From an uncultured Opitutaceae bacterium (GTDB lineage Bacteria > Verrucomicrobiota > Verrucomicrobiia > Opitutales > Opitutaceae): a stretch of DNA of 52,699 nt. Shown here one piece after another: positions 43,943 through 51,332 of the stretch. Numbering within the stretch: the stretch's first letter is position 1; each line of letters starts with the position of its first letter. The stretch spans positions 1 through 52,699 of the forward strand of contig CAITBM010000098.1 in the NCBI GenBank assembly GCA_903890485.1. Direction: 5' to 3'. Made by a program: the position numbers and the translations under genes. The notes beneath the pieces are model-generated. The model worked only from the letters and a program-made list of their open reading frames with translations. It was not told the origin of the DNA and made no database searches.

Positions 43943-44982
43943 AGCCCGACAGGGAAGCCGGCAAGGGGACAGGGTTCGTGACCGCGGCTCTGGCGGCGCC
44001 GGTGAGCCCGGCCGAGGCAGCCCTCCGGCCCCTTTCGTTTTCCGATTTCGCGGGACAGGCCAAGACGATCGAGCGCCTGCAGGTGATGGTGGGCGCGGCC
44101 AAGAAGCGCGGCGAGCCCCTGAACCACATTCTGCTCTCGGGTCCTCCGGGGCTCGGAAAGACTACCCTCGCCTTCATCCTCGGAAACGAGCTCGGAAGGA
44201 ACGTGCGCGTGACCTCAGGGCCCGTGGTCGAGAAGGCCGGGGATTTGGCCGGCCTCCTGACGAACCTCGAGGAAGGGGACCTCCTCTTCATCGACGAGAT
44301 CCACCGGATCCCGAAGACCGTCGAGGAGTACCTTTACTCCGCGATGGAGGACTTCCGGATCGACATCATGATCGACCAGGGGCCGAACGCGCGGAGCGTG
44401 CGTCTCTCCCTGCCCCGCTTCACCCTGATCGGGGCGACGACCCGCTCGGGACTGCTCACCTCCCCGCTCAGGTCCCGCTTCACGCTCCAGACCCGGCTCG
44501 ACTACTATGACAAGCAGACCCTGCTCTCGATCGTGCAGAGGACCTGCGGGCTATTGAAAGTGAAGATCGACGAGGACGGGGCGATGGAGATTGCCCGGCG
44601 CGCGCGGGGGACCCCCCGCGTGGCCAACAACCTGATCAATTTCGTCCGGGACTTCGCCCAGCAGCGGGCCACGGGGTCCATAACCCAGAAGGTTGCTGCA
44701 GCCGGGCTCGAGCTACTCGAGATCGACGCTGCAGGGCTCGACGAGATGGACAAGCGCGTGTTGCGGACCATGGCCGAGAACTACCGGGGCGGGCCGGTCG
44801 GCATTGGGACCATCGCGGTGGCCGTCGGCGAGGAGTCCGAAACTCTGGAGGAGGTCCACGAGCCCTTCCTGATCCAGGAGGGGTACCTCCAGCGTACGCC
44901 CCAGGGGCGGGTCCTCACGGAAAAGGGCTACGCGGCCGTGGGCCTGAAGCCCTCCGGCGACAGCCAGGCGTCGCTCCTCTAA
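43933..44982 (+). CDS. ruvB: Holliday junction branch migration helicase RuvB
   Basis: A 349-aa AAA+ ATPase that drives branch migration with RuvA at Holliday junctions. LRPLSFSDFAGQ opens the domain. Walker A is GPPGLGKTT, Walker B DEIHRIPKTVEEYLYSAMED, sensor region IGATTRSGLLTSPLRSRF, and the winged-helix end has FLIQEGYLQRTPQGR. No ruvA or ruvC is adjacent. The start overlaps murA by 10 nt, and a TauE gene starts immediately after the stop. Confidence 0.97.
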   Translation: MEIKPDREAGKGTGFVTAALAAPVSPAEAALRPLSFSDFAGQAKTIERLQVMVGAAKKRGEPLNHILLSGPPGLGKTTLAFILGNELGRNVRVTSGPVVEKAGDLAGLLTNLEEGDLLFIDEIHRIPKTVEEYLYSAMEDFRIDIMIDQGPNARSVRLSLPRFTLIGATTRSGLLTSPLRSRFTLQTRLDYYDKQTLLSIVQRTCGLLKVKIDEDGAMEIARRARGTPRVANNLINFVRDFAQQRATGSITQKVAAAGLELLEIDAAGLDEMDKRVLRTMAENYRGGPVGIGTIAVAVGEESETLEEVHEPFLIQEGYLQRTPQGRVLTEKGYAAVGLKPSGDSQASLL

Positions 44983-45813
44983 GTGTCGCCCCTGGCCTTC
45001 ACCCTCGTCGTCTGGGGGATCTCTTACGTCGCGGGCCTCCTCGGGTCGCTCATGGGGGTCGGCGGCGGGATCATCGTCGTCCCGGCGCTCACGCTGCTGA
45101 TGGGCGTGAGCATCCAGAAGGCCATCGCTGCCTCGATCATCTCTGTGATCGCGACCTCGAGCGGCGCGGCCTCCTCCTACGTTTCGGAGCGCATCACCAA
45201 CATGCGCCTCGGCATGGTTCTGGAGGTCGCCACCGTGGCCGGCGCCCTGACGGGAGCGTGCCTAGCCGCAGTGGTCTCAGGGCGCTGGCTCTACGTGACC
45301 TTTGCGGTCGTCCTCTTCTACACGGTATGGACGATGGTTCGGCCCCGCGGCCACCGGATCGAGCCCGCGCCCGATCCGCTCGCGGATCGGCTCAGGCTTC
45401 ACGGATCGTACTTGGACCGGTCGCTCGGCAAGCGGGTCGGCTACACCGTCTCGCGCACGAAGCTCGGACTTGCCGTGAGCTACGTGGCCGGGGTTGCGAG
45501 CGGGCTCCTCGGCATCGGGGGGGGCGTCCTGAAGGTGCCGGTCATGAACCTGGCCATGGGCCTCCCGATCAAGGTGTGCACGGCAACCAGCAACTTCATG
45601 ATCGGGGTCACGGCGGCCACGAGCGCAGCGGTCTACCTGATGCGGGGCGAGGTGCTGCCCTTCGTTGCCGCGCCAGTCGCCGTGGGCGTCCTCCTCGGGG
45701 CGCGCACGGGGGCGCGCCTGATGGGCGGGATCAAGAGCGGAGTGATCCGGATGATCTTCGTGGCCGTGCTGGCGGTCTCCGCAGCCCAAATGCTCTTGAA
45801 GGGGCTCAGATGA
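44983..45813 (+). CDS. TauE/SafE family sulfite/anion exporter
   Basis: A 276-aa membrane protein with about eight hydrophobic segments in two pseudo-repeats. Each half has the glycine-rich signature: GLLGSLMGVGGGIIVVPALTL in the first and GLLGIGGGVLKVPVMNLAM in the second. Members transport sulfite, sulfonates or related anions. GTG 44983 follows the ruvB stop directly, and the stop overlaps DUF1634 by 4 nt. The pairing TauE + DUF1634 is a recurrent one, so both probably form one transporter. Confidence 0.9.
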   Translation: MSPLAFTLVVWGISYVAGLLGSLMGVGGGIIVVPALTLLMGVSIQKAIAASIISVIATSSGAASSYVSERITNMRLGMVLEVATVAGALTGACLAAVVSGRWLYVTFAVVLFYTVWTMVRPRGHRIEPAPDPLADRLRLHGSYLDRSLGKRVGYTVSRTKLGLAVSYVAGVASGLLGIGGGVLKVPVMNLAMGLPIKVCTATSNFMIGVTAATSAAVYLMRGEVLPFVAAPVAVGVLLGARTGARLMGGIKSGVIRMIFVAVLAVSAAQMLLKGLR

Positions 45814-46211
45814 GGATGAAGCCGAGCAAGAGGCCCCTGAAGACCGAGGACACGATAAGTGCCGTACTCAGGATCGGCGTCTCCACGAGCCTGGTGCTCC
45901 TCACGCTCGGAACCTTGCTGGCGTTCCTACCCCCCAACGGGTACGGCTTCGACCGTTCCGAGGTCAGCCGACTCACGGGCGCGGGGGGCGCCTTCCCGAG
46001 GTCGCTCTCCTGGCTCCTGGGGGGCCTCATGCACGCCAACGGGCAGGCCGTGATCGTGCTCGGCCTTGTCCTTTTGATAGCGACACCCGTGGTCCGCGTG
46101 ATCGTGTCCACGGTCGCGTTCTACCGGGAGCGCGACCGCGTGTACGTTGCGATCACGCTGCTTGTCCTTGCTCTCCTCTTGGTGTCCTTCGTCCTTGGAC
46201 GATCAGGCTAG
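45810..46211 (+). CDS. DUF1634 membrane protein
   Basis: A 133-aa protein with three hydrophobic segments (ISTSLVLLTLGTLLAFLP-like, GQAVIVLGLVLLIATPVV and VAITLLVLALLLVSFVL). It starts ATGAGGATGAAG, overlapping the tauE stop by 4 nt. DUF1634 proteins are repeatedly found next to TauE/SafE permeases and are probably a partner subunit. It ends 3 bp from a converging small gene. Confidence 0.85.
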   Translation: MRMKPSKRPLKTEDTISAVLRIGVSTSLVLLTLGTLLAFLPPNGYGFDRSEVSRLTGAGGAFPRSLSWLLGGLMHANGQAVIVLGLVLLIATPVVRVIVSTVAFYRERDRVYVAITLLVLALLLVSFVLGRSG

Positions 46212-46214
46212 AGG

Positions 46215-46493
46215 CTACCGGAGGGTGACCCCCCGGGCGCCGGGCAGGGAAAGGGGCGTTGATTCCCCAGCCGGGACCAGGGCGACCAGGCGAAGGAGCG
46301 CAGGAACCCCGTAGGCCCTGAGGACGAAACCCAGGCCCAACGCCATCTGCACGCCGCCCATCAGGCCGAGCCACAGCGCGCGGCTGTTGGCCAAGTCGGA
46401 GCCCGTATGGGGAAACCAAGACGGAAAGGCCTTGGGCAGCATCTCCAAAACCCAACCTAACACGGCAAATACGAGTGCGTTAGCGAGATTCAT
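46215..46493 (-). CDS. Small membrane protein of unknown function
   Basis: A 92-aa protein beginning MNLANALVFAVLGWVLEML with two predicted hydrophobic helices (about 4-20 and 42-62). No family recognised. An amphipathic stretch ends the protein (LRLVALVPAGESTPLSL). No Shine-Dalgarno sequence is visible. It converges on DUF1634. The 223 bp upstream have no gene, only a hairpin (GGCGACAATC with GATTGGGCGCC, 46636-46670). Confidence 0.55.
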   Translation of the reverse strand: MNLANALVFAVLGWVLEMLPKAFPSWFPHTGSDLANSRALWLGLMGGVQMALGLGFVLRAYGVPALLRLVALVPAGESTPLSLPGARGVTLR

Positions 46494-46716
46494 GGTGGAT
46501 TTGAGTAGAGATCGGCAGATAGGGGCGGTGTTAACCTTTGACCCCGCCTGATAAGCCTTAGCCGTGCCATCCGGACCCAAGATTCCCTAGTCACTCCAAA
46601 CCATTCTTTTGCAAAACTTTGAGATGGTACCCCCTGGCGACAATCGAGCAAATTGCACTGATTGGGCGCCGCTTTTCATGCAACGTGCGGAGGTGCCGCG
46701 GGGGCGCCCCCTCCCC

Positions 46717-47439
46717 TCAGAGGTCGCCAAGCTGGGGACGAAGCACGATCTCCTCCACCACCGTCCGGGGGCTCATCCGGTAGAGCGCCACGAAGGCCAA
46801 GGCAACGTCCTCAGCCGGCATCATCCGTGCGTCGGGTACGCCGCTGCCCTTCCACGAGGGCGAGACGGTCGCTCCCGGGTGCACGCAGCACACGCGGATG
46901 CCCCTGTCCTTGAGCTCGGCCCGGATTGTCTTGGTGAGCCCGGCGACTCCAAACTTGGCGGCCGTGTAGGCGGCGGCGCCCGGATAAGCCGTGATCCCGG
47001 CTATCGAGCCCATGTTGAAGATGTCCCCCCTGCCCCGGCCAACCATGCCAGGGGCGAACGCCTTCGTGACCAGGAAAAGGCCCCTCAGGTTGGCCGCAAT
47101 CATCCGGTCGAAGTCCTCCACGGAGGTCTCAAGGAAGGGAGCGCCGGCATACTTGCCCGCATTGTTCACAAGGACGTCGACCCCCTTGTACACCCGCAGC
47201 ACCGCCTTCGCCATCTGCGCGACGCTTTCCTCCGCGGTCACGTCACACGAGAACACCTCCGCTCGCGCCCCCAGCTTCCTGCAGGCGGCCGCAACCCCGG
47301 CCAATTTCCCCTCGTTCCGCGCGACGAGAGCCAACCGGACACCCTTCACGTCGGCTGCAAAGGCCTTTGCGATCGCCGCGCCGATCCCCTGGGAGGCACC
47401 GGTGATGACGACGACGGGACTTTTTGGGCGCGAGGGCAT
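46717..47439 (-). CDS. SDR oxidoreductase in a pterin operon (candidate sepiapterin-reductase-like)
   Basis: A 240-aa classical SDR. TGASQGIG (cofactor), NNAG, Ser of GSIAG and Tyr/Lys of YTAAKFG are all present. The end MMPAEDVALAFVALYRM then SPRTVVEEIVLRPQLGDL resembles, from memory, the C-terminus of bacterial sepiapterin reductases. It is the last of three same-strand genes, 18 bp after folE2, which follows a PTPS-family gene. Reduction of a pterin side chain is therefore an attractive but unproven role; a 3-oxoacyl reductase is the default alternative. Confidence 0.85.
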   Translation of the reverse strand: MPSRPKSPVVVITGASQGIGAAIAKAFAADVKGVRLALVARNEGKLAGVAAACRKLGARAEVFSCDVTAEESVAQMAKAVLRVYKGVDVLVNNAGKYAGAPFLETSVEDFDRMIAANLRGLFLVTKAFAPGMVGRGRGDIFNMGSIAGITAYPGAAAYTAAKFGVAGLTKTIRAELKDRGIRVCCVHPGATVSPSWKGSGVPDARMMPAEDVALAFVALYRMSPRTVVEEIVLRPQLGDL

Positions 47440-47457
47440 GTGCGCAGTAGATCCCGC

Positions 47458-48420
47458 CTAGCAAATCAGGGAAGCAAAATCCATGAAGTCCGCGGCGAAC
47501 CCGCCCTTTACCCCCTTGCAGATCACGCTCACCGCGTCGTGCGAGTGGAGGGACTCCAGGTGGGAACAGGCTATCTGGAAGTCCCTCACCCGAGGATCGG
47601 CGTCAAACTGCTGGTACAGGAGCCTCGCGGCGTCCTCGACAAACTTCAGGTTGGCGCCGTTGAGCTCGGCGAATGCCTGCTCGTCCTCGCGCTTAACCAT
47701 GACCTGGGTCTCGGTCTTAAGCGCCTTCTGGCAGAGGGCCTGGATGTCCTCTATCCAGATCTTCTTGCCCTTCACCGCCTCGAGCACGATCCGCGCCTTG
47801 CTGCGCTGGGAATGCGGGACACCGTAGGCCCCGCGGACGTCCCTGGCGTGCTCGGCGAGCTCGGCCGAGCAGGGGCACGCCGATGAGTAGACAAATTCAA
47901 AGTGCACGAAGCGCCGGTACTCGCCGGACCGGGTGAGGACGCCCTCAAACCCCGCCTTGTAGAACTGGAAGCCCGCCAGCCCGCTCCGCAGGCTCCGCTG
48001 GACAATCGGGTAGGAGAAGGAGAGCCGTAGCCGCGCGTCCTTGCTCTTCACCCGGCGCAGGTAGGTCTTCAGGATCCGCCCGACGCTTTCGCCGGTGAAG
48101 ACCTCCGACTTGTGCTCGTAGAAAGAGCGCATGATGCGGCTCATGTTGATGCCCTTCAGTTCGGCCTCAAGGGACACCGTGCCGGTGATGCTGGTCTCAA
48201 GCGTGTGGGTGCCGCCGCCCTTGCGCCGGATCTTAAGCGGGAGCCTGAAGTTCGATATCCCCACCTGCTGGATGGGGACGTGGGCGCCCTGGATGACGTC
48301 GTGGGCCACATCCATGATGTCGGGCATCGACCCGCGGTATTTCTCCGACGGACTGAACCGTTCGTCGTAGGCGCGTTCGATCTTGGGCTTTTTTCCGGCA
48401 GCGGTCGGGTGCAGGTACAT
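47458..48420 (-). CDS. folE2: GTP cyclohydrolase FolE2 (type IB)
   Basis: A 320-aa GTP cyclohydrolase of the zinc-independent FolE2 family; it makes 7,8-dihydroneopterin triphosphate from [22 protein letters not shown] carries the metal-binding Cys182 (or Cys184), and [12 protein letters not shown] is the signature following it. [10 protein letters not shown] and [14 protein letters not shown] occur in the N-terminal T-fold half. It starts 9 bp after the PTPS gene stop. Confidence 0.94.
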   Translation of the reverse strand: MYLHPTAAGKKPKIERAYDERFSPSEKYRGSMPDIMDVAHDVIQGAHVPIQQVGISNFRLPLKIRRKGGGTHTLETSITGTVSLEAELKGINMSRIMRSFYEHKSEVFTGESVGRILKTYLRRVKSKDARLRLSFSYPIVQRSLRSGLAGFQFYKAGFEGVLTRSGEYRRFVHFEFVYSSACPCSAELAEHARDVRGAYGVPHSQRSKARIVLEAVKGKKIWIEDIQALCQKALKTETQVMVKREDEQAFAELNGANLKFVEDAARLLYQQFDADPRVRDFQIACSHLESLHSHDAVSVICKGVKGGFAADFMDFASLIC

Positions 48421-48429
48421 GGAGATAGG

Positions 48430-48885
48430 TCAGTCGGGCTGGGCTACCGGGCCGAAGTAGTCTGCAAAATTCCTCGGAGTCTCAAAAAGGCGAACGCGGT
48501 GAAGCCGGCCGGCCTTGATCCTTGGGCTTATTCGGGCCCAAAACGCCACGACCAGGTTCTCGGCCGTCGGAATGACACCTTTCAGGAAATCGACGTCCTT
48601 GTTCAGGTTTCGGTGGTCGCAGGGCTTCACGACCGCCAGCTCGAGGATCCGCTTCAGGTCACCCAGGTCGATCACGTACCCGGTCTCAGGGTCCGGCCTT
48701 CCGCGCACCGTCACCTCCAGGACGTAGTTGTGGCCGTGGCCGTTCAGGTTCGAGCACAGCCCGTAGGTCTTCTCGTTCCAGCGGGCGCTCCTTGCGGGGT
48801 TATAAAGGCGGTGCCCGGCGTTGAAATGAACCTGGCGTGTGACGTACACGTCACCGGGCGCCAAGATGTCTTTGTTCCTAGGCAT
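48430..48885 (-). CDS. queD: PTPS/QueD family 6-pyruvoyl- or 6-carboxy-tetrahydropterin synthase
   Basis: A 151-aa T-fold enzyme. Zinc ligands are His25 (NAGH) and His50, His52 (GHGHNY); the catalytic Cys44 sits in GLCSNLNGHGHNY. The stretch VIDLGDLKRILELAV then CDHRNLNKDV is complete. The long spacing Cys-x5-His and this block look closer to PTPS than to E. coli QueD, so 6-pyruvoyltetrahydropterin is as likely a product as 6-carboxytetrahydropterin. It is first of the operon; a TTGACC at 48922-48917 (minus) is a possible -35. Confidence 0.88.
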   Translation of the reverse strand: MPRNKDILAPGDVYVTRQVHFNAGHRLYNPARSARWNEKTYGLCSNLNGHGHNYVLEVTVRGRPDPETGYVIDLGDLKRILELAVVKPCDHRNLNKDVDFLKGVIPTAENLVVAFWARISPRIKAGRLHRVRLFETPRNFADYFGPVAQPD

Positions 48886-48982
48886 GAAGGGGTAGAATTA
48901 ACACAAATCCCGGCCGGGTCAACCTGCCGCAGGAATTACCGTTGCACTCGGCTCCCCACGGAGGAGAAAATGCTCTTGAGTG

Positions 48983-49777
48983 ATGAGATTTCGCATACTC
49001 GGGAGCGGCAGCTCAGGCAACAGTGCCCTTATCCTAACGGAGGGCTCGCGCGTGCTGCTGGACGCTGGATTCTCGGCCCGCCGGCTCGAGGGTCTCCTCG
49101 CGGACTCGGGTGAGGCGCTGGAGCGGATCGACGCCGTGTTCGTGACCCACGAACACAGCGACCACTCCTCGGGGATCGAGAGCCTAAAGAAGCATCCCCA
49201 CCTGAAGTTCTTCGCCAACGCCGCCACCGCCCGCGCGATCCAGAAGAACCTGACCTGGAGCCCCTCCTGGCAGATTTTCGAGACCGGAACCTCGTTCCAG
49301 TACAAGGACCTCGACATCGAGAGTTTCACCATCCCCCACGACGCCCAGGACCCCGTGGGCTTCCGCTTCACGAACGGGCTCGACTGCGACCTGTTCTCCC
49401 CGCGGCGCACCCTGGCCTGGGTGACCGACTTGGGGCACGCGCCGCCGAGCATCCGCGACCGCATCCGCGAGTCCGACGTCGTGGTGGTCGAGGCCAACCA
49501 CTGCCACCGCATGCTCGAGGCCGACCCGAAACGCTCCTGGAACCTCAAGCGCAGGATCGGCGGACGCCACGGCCACCTCTCCAACGAAAGGATGTCGGAA
49601 CTGCTGGCGAGCGCGGCGAGCCCGCGGTGGCAGCGGGTCTATCTGGCCCACATGTCCCGGGACTGCAATTCGAGGGACGCAGTGGAACAGTCCCTGCTTG
49701 CCCTGCGCTCGCTGATCAAGTGCGAGTTCTCGATCGTGCTGCACGGCGAGGGAACGGCCTTCTACGAATTCTCCTAA
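48983..49777 (+). CDS. MBL-fold metallo-hydrolase (YycJ/WalJ-like)
   Basis: A 264-aa metallo-beta-lactamase fold hydrolase. RFRILGSGSSGNSALI begins it, and THEHSDHSSGIESL is the HxHxDH zinc motif. TDLGHAPPSIRDRI, an EANHCHRMLEADP block and HLSNERM follow, typical of the YycJ/WalJ group linked to cell-wall or DNA metabolism. ATG 48983 was preferred to GTG 48980. It lies 11 bp upstream of pyruvate kinase on the same strand. Confidence 0.88.
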   Translation: MRFRILGSGSSGNSALILTEGSRVLLDAGFSARRLEGLLADSGEALERIDAVFVTHEHSDHSSGIESLKKHPHLKFFANAATARAIQKNLTWSPSWQIFETGTSFQYKDLDIESFTIPHDAQDPVGFRFTNGLDCDLFSPRRTLAWVTDLGHAPPSIRDRIRESDVVVVEANHCHRMLEADPKRSWNLKRRIGGRHGHLSNERMSELLASAASPRWQRVYLAHMSRDCNSRDAVEQSLLALRSLIKCEFSIVLHGEGTAFYEFS

Positions 49778-49788
49778 GACCCATTTTC

Positions 49789-51228
49789 ATGTCCACGCCC
49801 GTCAACACCACGTTCCGCCGCACCAAGATCATCTTCACGCTCGGCCCTGCCAGCGAGAGCGAGGAAATGCTCGAGAAGCTCATCACGGCGGGGGCCGATG
49901 TCGTCCGCCTGAACATGGCCCACGCCTCCCACGACTGGACGCGGATGATCATCAAGCGCATCCGGGCGGTGAGCGCGAAGGTGGGGCGCGACGTGGCCAT
50001 CATGATGGACATCAAGGGCCCGGAGATCCGCACCGGGGACCTTGTGGTCCCTATCGAGCTCAAGCCGGGCGAGATCTTCGACTTCACGGTTCGCCCGGGC
50101 GCAGCCCGCGAAAACTCGGAGGAGATCCGCTCCGTCGACGTGAATTACAAGGACCTGCTCAATGACATCTCGGTCGGCGACACGGTGCTTGTCGACAGCG
50201 GGCTCATCCGCCTTGAGGTGCTCGACAAGAAGGACGCCCACATCCGCTGCCGGGTGCTGGTCCCTGGAGAGCTCAAGTCCCGCCGCCATATCAACCTCCC
50301 CGGAGTCAAGGTGAACCTGCCGGCCTTCACCGAAAAGGACCGCGTCGACTCGGCCGTCGGCATCGAGGCCGGGATCGACTTCCTGGCCCTCTCGTTCGTG
50401 CGCGAGGCGGCCGACATCACCCACTTGCGGGAGTTCCTGGCGAAGAACAATTCCCACGCGCGTATCATCGCCAAGATCGAGGACCAGTCGGCGATCACCA
50501 ATCTTGATGAGATCGTCCGGGCGTGCGACGCCCTCATGGTTGCCCGGGGCGACCTGGGGATCGAGTGTCCGTTTGAGGACCTGCCCGTGATCCAGCGGCG
50601 CGCCGTCAACACCTGCATCGCCGAGGGCAAGCCGGTCATCATCGCGACCCACATGCTCGAGTCGATGATCTCCCAACCCGTGCCGACCCGGGCCGAGATC
50701 ACGGATGTTGCGAACGCGGTCTACGAGCTCTCGGACTGCGTGATGCTGTCCGGCGAGACCACGGTGGGTCGCTACCCGCTGGAGTGCGTCCAGATGCTCG
50801 ACAAGATCTCTCGCCGGATCGAGCAGGAGGAGAGCCCCGAGTCCCGCCACATCTCCGTGTTCACCTCGGAGAAGATGAAGGTTCTCAACTCGGCGGTGGT
50901 GCTGGCCGATGGGCTGCCCAACTCAAAGATCGTCACTTTCACCAAGCAGGGATTCGTGGCCGGCGGGCTCGCGGCCCTGCGGCCCGTCCATTCCCCGATC
51001 CTCGCCTTCACGCCCTTTCCCGAGACCTACCGCCAGCTCAGGCTCCTTCGCTCCGTGGAGCCCTTCCTCATGCCCTTCGCCTCGGACCCCGAGGAGACGA
51101 TCGAGAACGCTCTGCTCCTGCTGCGGCGTCTGGGCCACGCCAACGTCGGCGAGAAGCTGGTCATTGCAACGGACATCGTCGTCCAGGACCGTTTTGTCGA
51201 CAGCGTGCAGCTGAGGACGGTTAGGTGA
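49789..51228 (+). CDS. pyk: Pyruvate kinase
   Basis: A 479-aa glycolytic enzyme that converts PEP and ADP to pyruvate and ATP. TLGPASESEEMLEKLITAGADVVRLNMAH is the N-terminal barrel start; MDIKGPEIRTGD follows. The catalytic Lys lies in ARIIAKIEDQSAI, and the signature MVARGDLGIECPFEDLP holds the metal-binding Glu/Asp pair. ATHMLESMI and SDCVMLSGETTVGRYP complete it. The C-terminal regulatory domain is full length. It is probably co-transcribed with the MBL gene. Confidence 0.96.
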   Translation: MSTPVNTTFRRTKIIFTLGPASESEEMLEKLITAGADVVRLNMAHASHDWTRMIIKRIRAVSAKVGRDVAIMMDIKGPEIRTGDLVVPIELKPGEIFDFTVRPGAARENSEEIRSVDVNYKDLLNDISVGDTVLVDSGLIRLEVLDKKDAHIRCRVLVPGELKSRRHINLPGVKVNLPAFTEKDRVDSAVGIEAGIDFLALSFVREAADITHLREFLAKNNSHARIIAKIEDQSAITNLDEIVRACDALMVARGDLGIECPFEDLPVIQRRAVNTCIAEGKPVIIATHMLESMISQPVPTRAEITDVANAVYELSDCVMLSGETTVGRYPLECVQMLDKISRRIEQEESPESRHISVFTSEKMKVLNSAVVLADGLPNSKIVTFTKQGFVAGGLAALRPVHSPILAFTPFPETYRQLRLLRSVEPFLMPFASDPEETIENALLLLRRLGHANVGEKLVIATDIVVQDRFVDSVQLRTVR

Positions 51229-51282
51229 GGGCCCTTGGGGTGCATCACGCCGCACACCATCCGTTTGTGTAAATCCTGTTAA

Positions 51283-51301
51283 AACCGTCGTTTCGTCGGT
51301 T
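51283..51301 (+). terminator. Weak hairpin downstream of pyruvate kinase
   Basis: AACCG (51283-51287) and CGGTT (51297-51301) pair around 9 nt, 55 bp after the pyk stop. Only a short T-rich stretch follows, so termination strength is doubtful. Confidence 0.25.
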
Positions 51302-51332
51302 ACTTATTTGCCTCCGGGGCGTCAATGACCGC

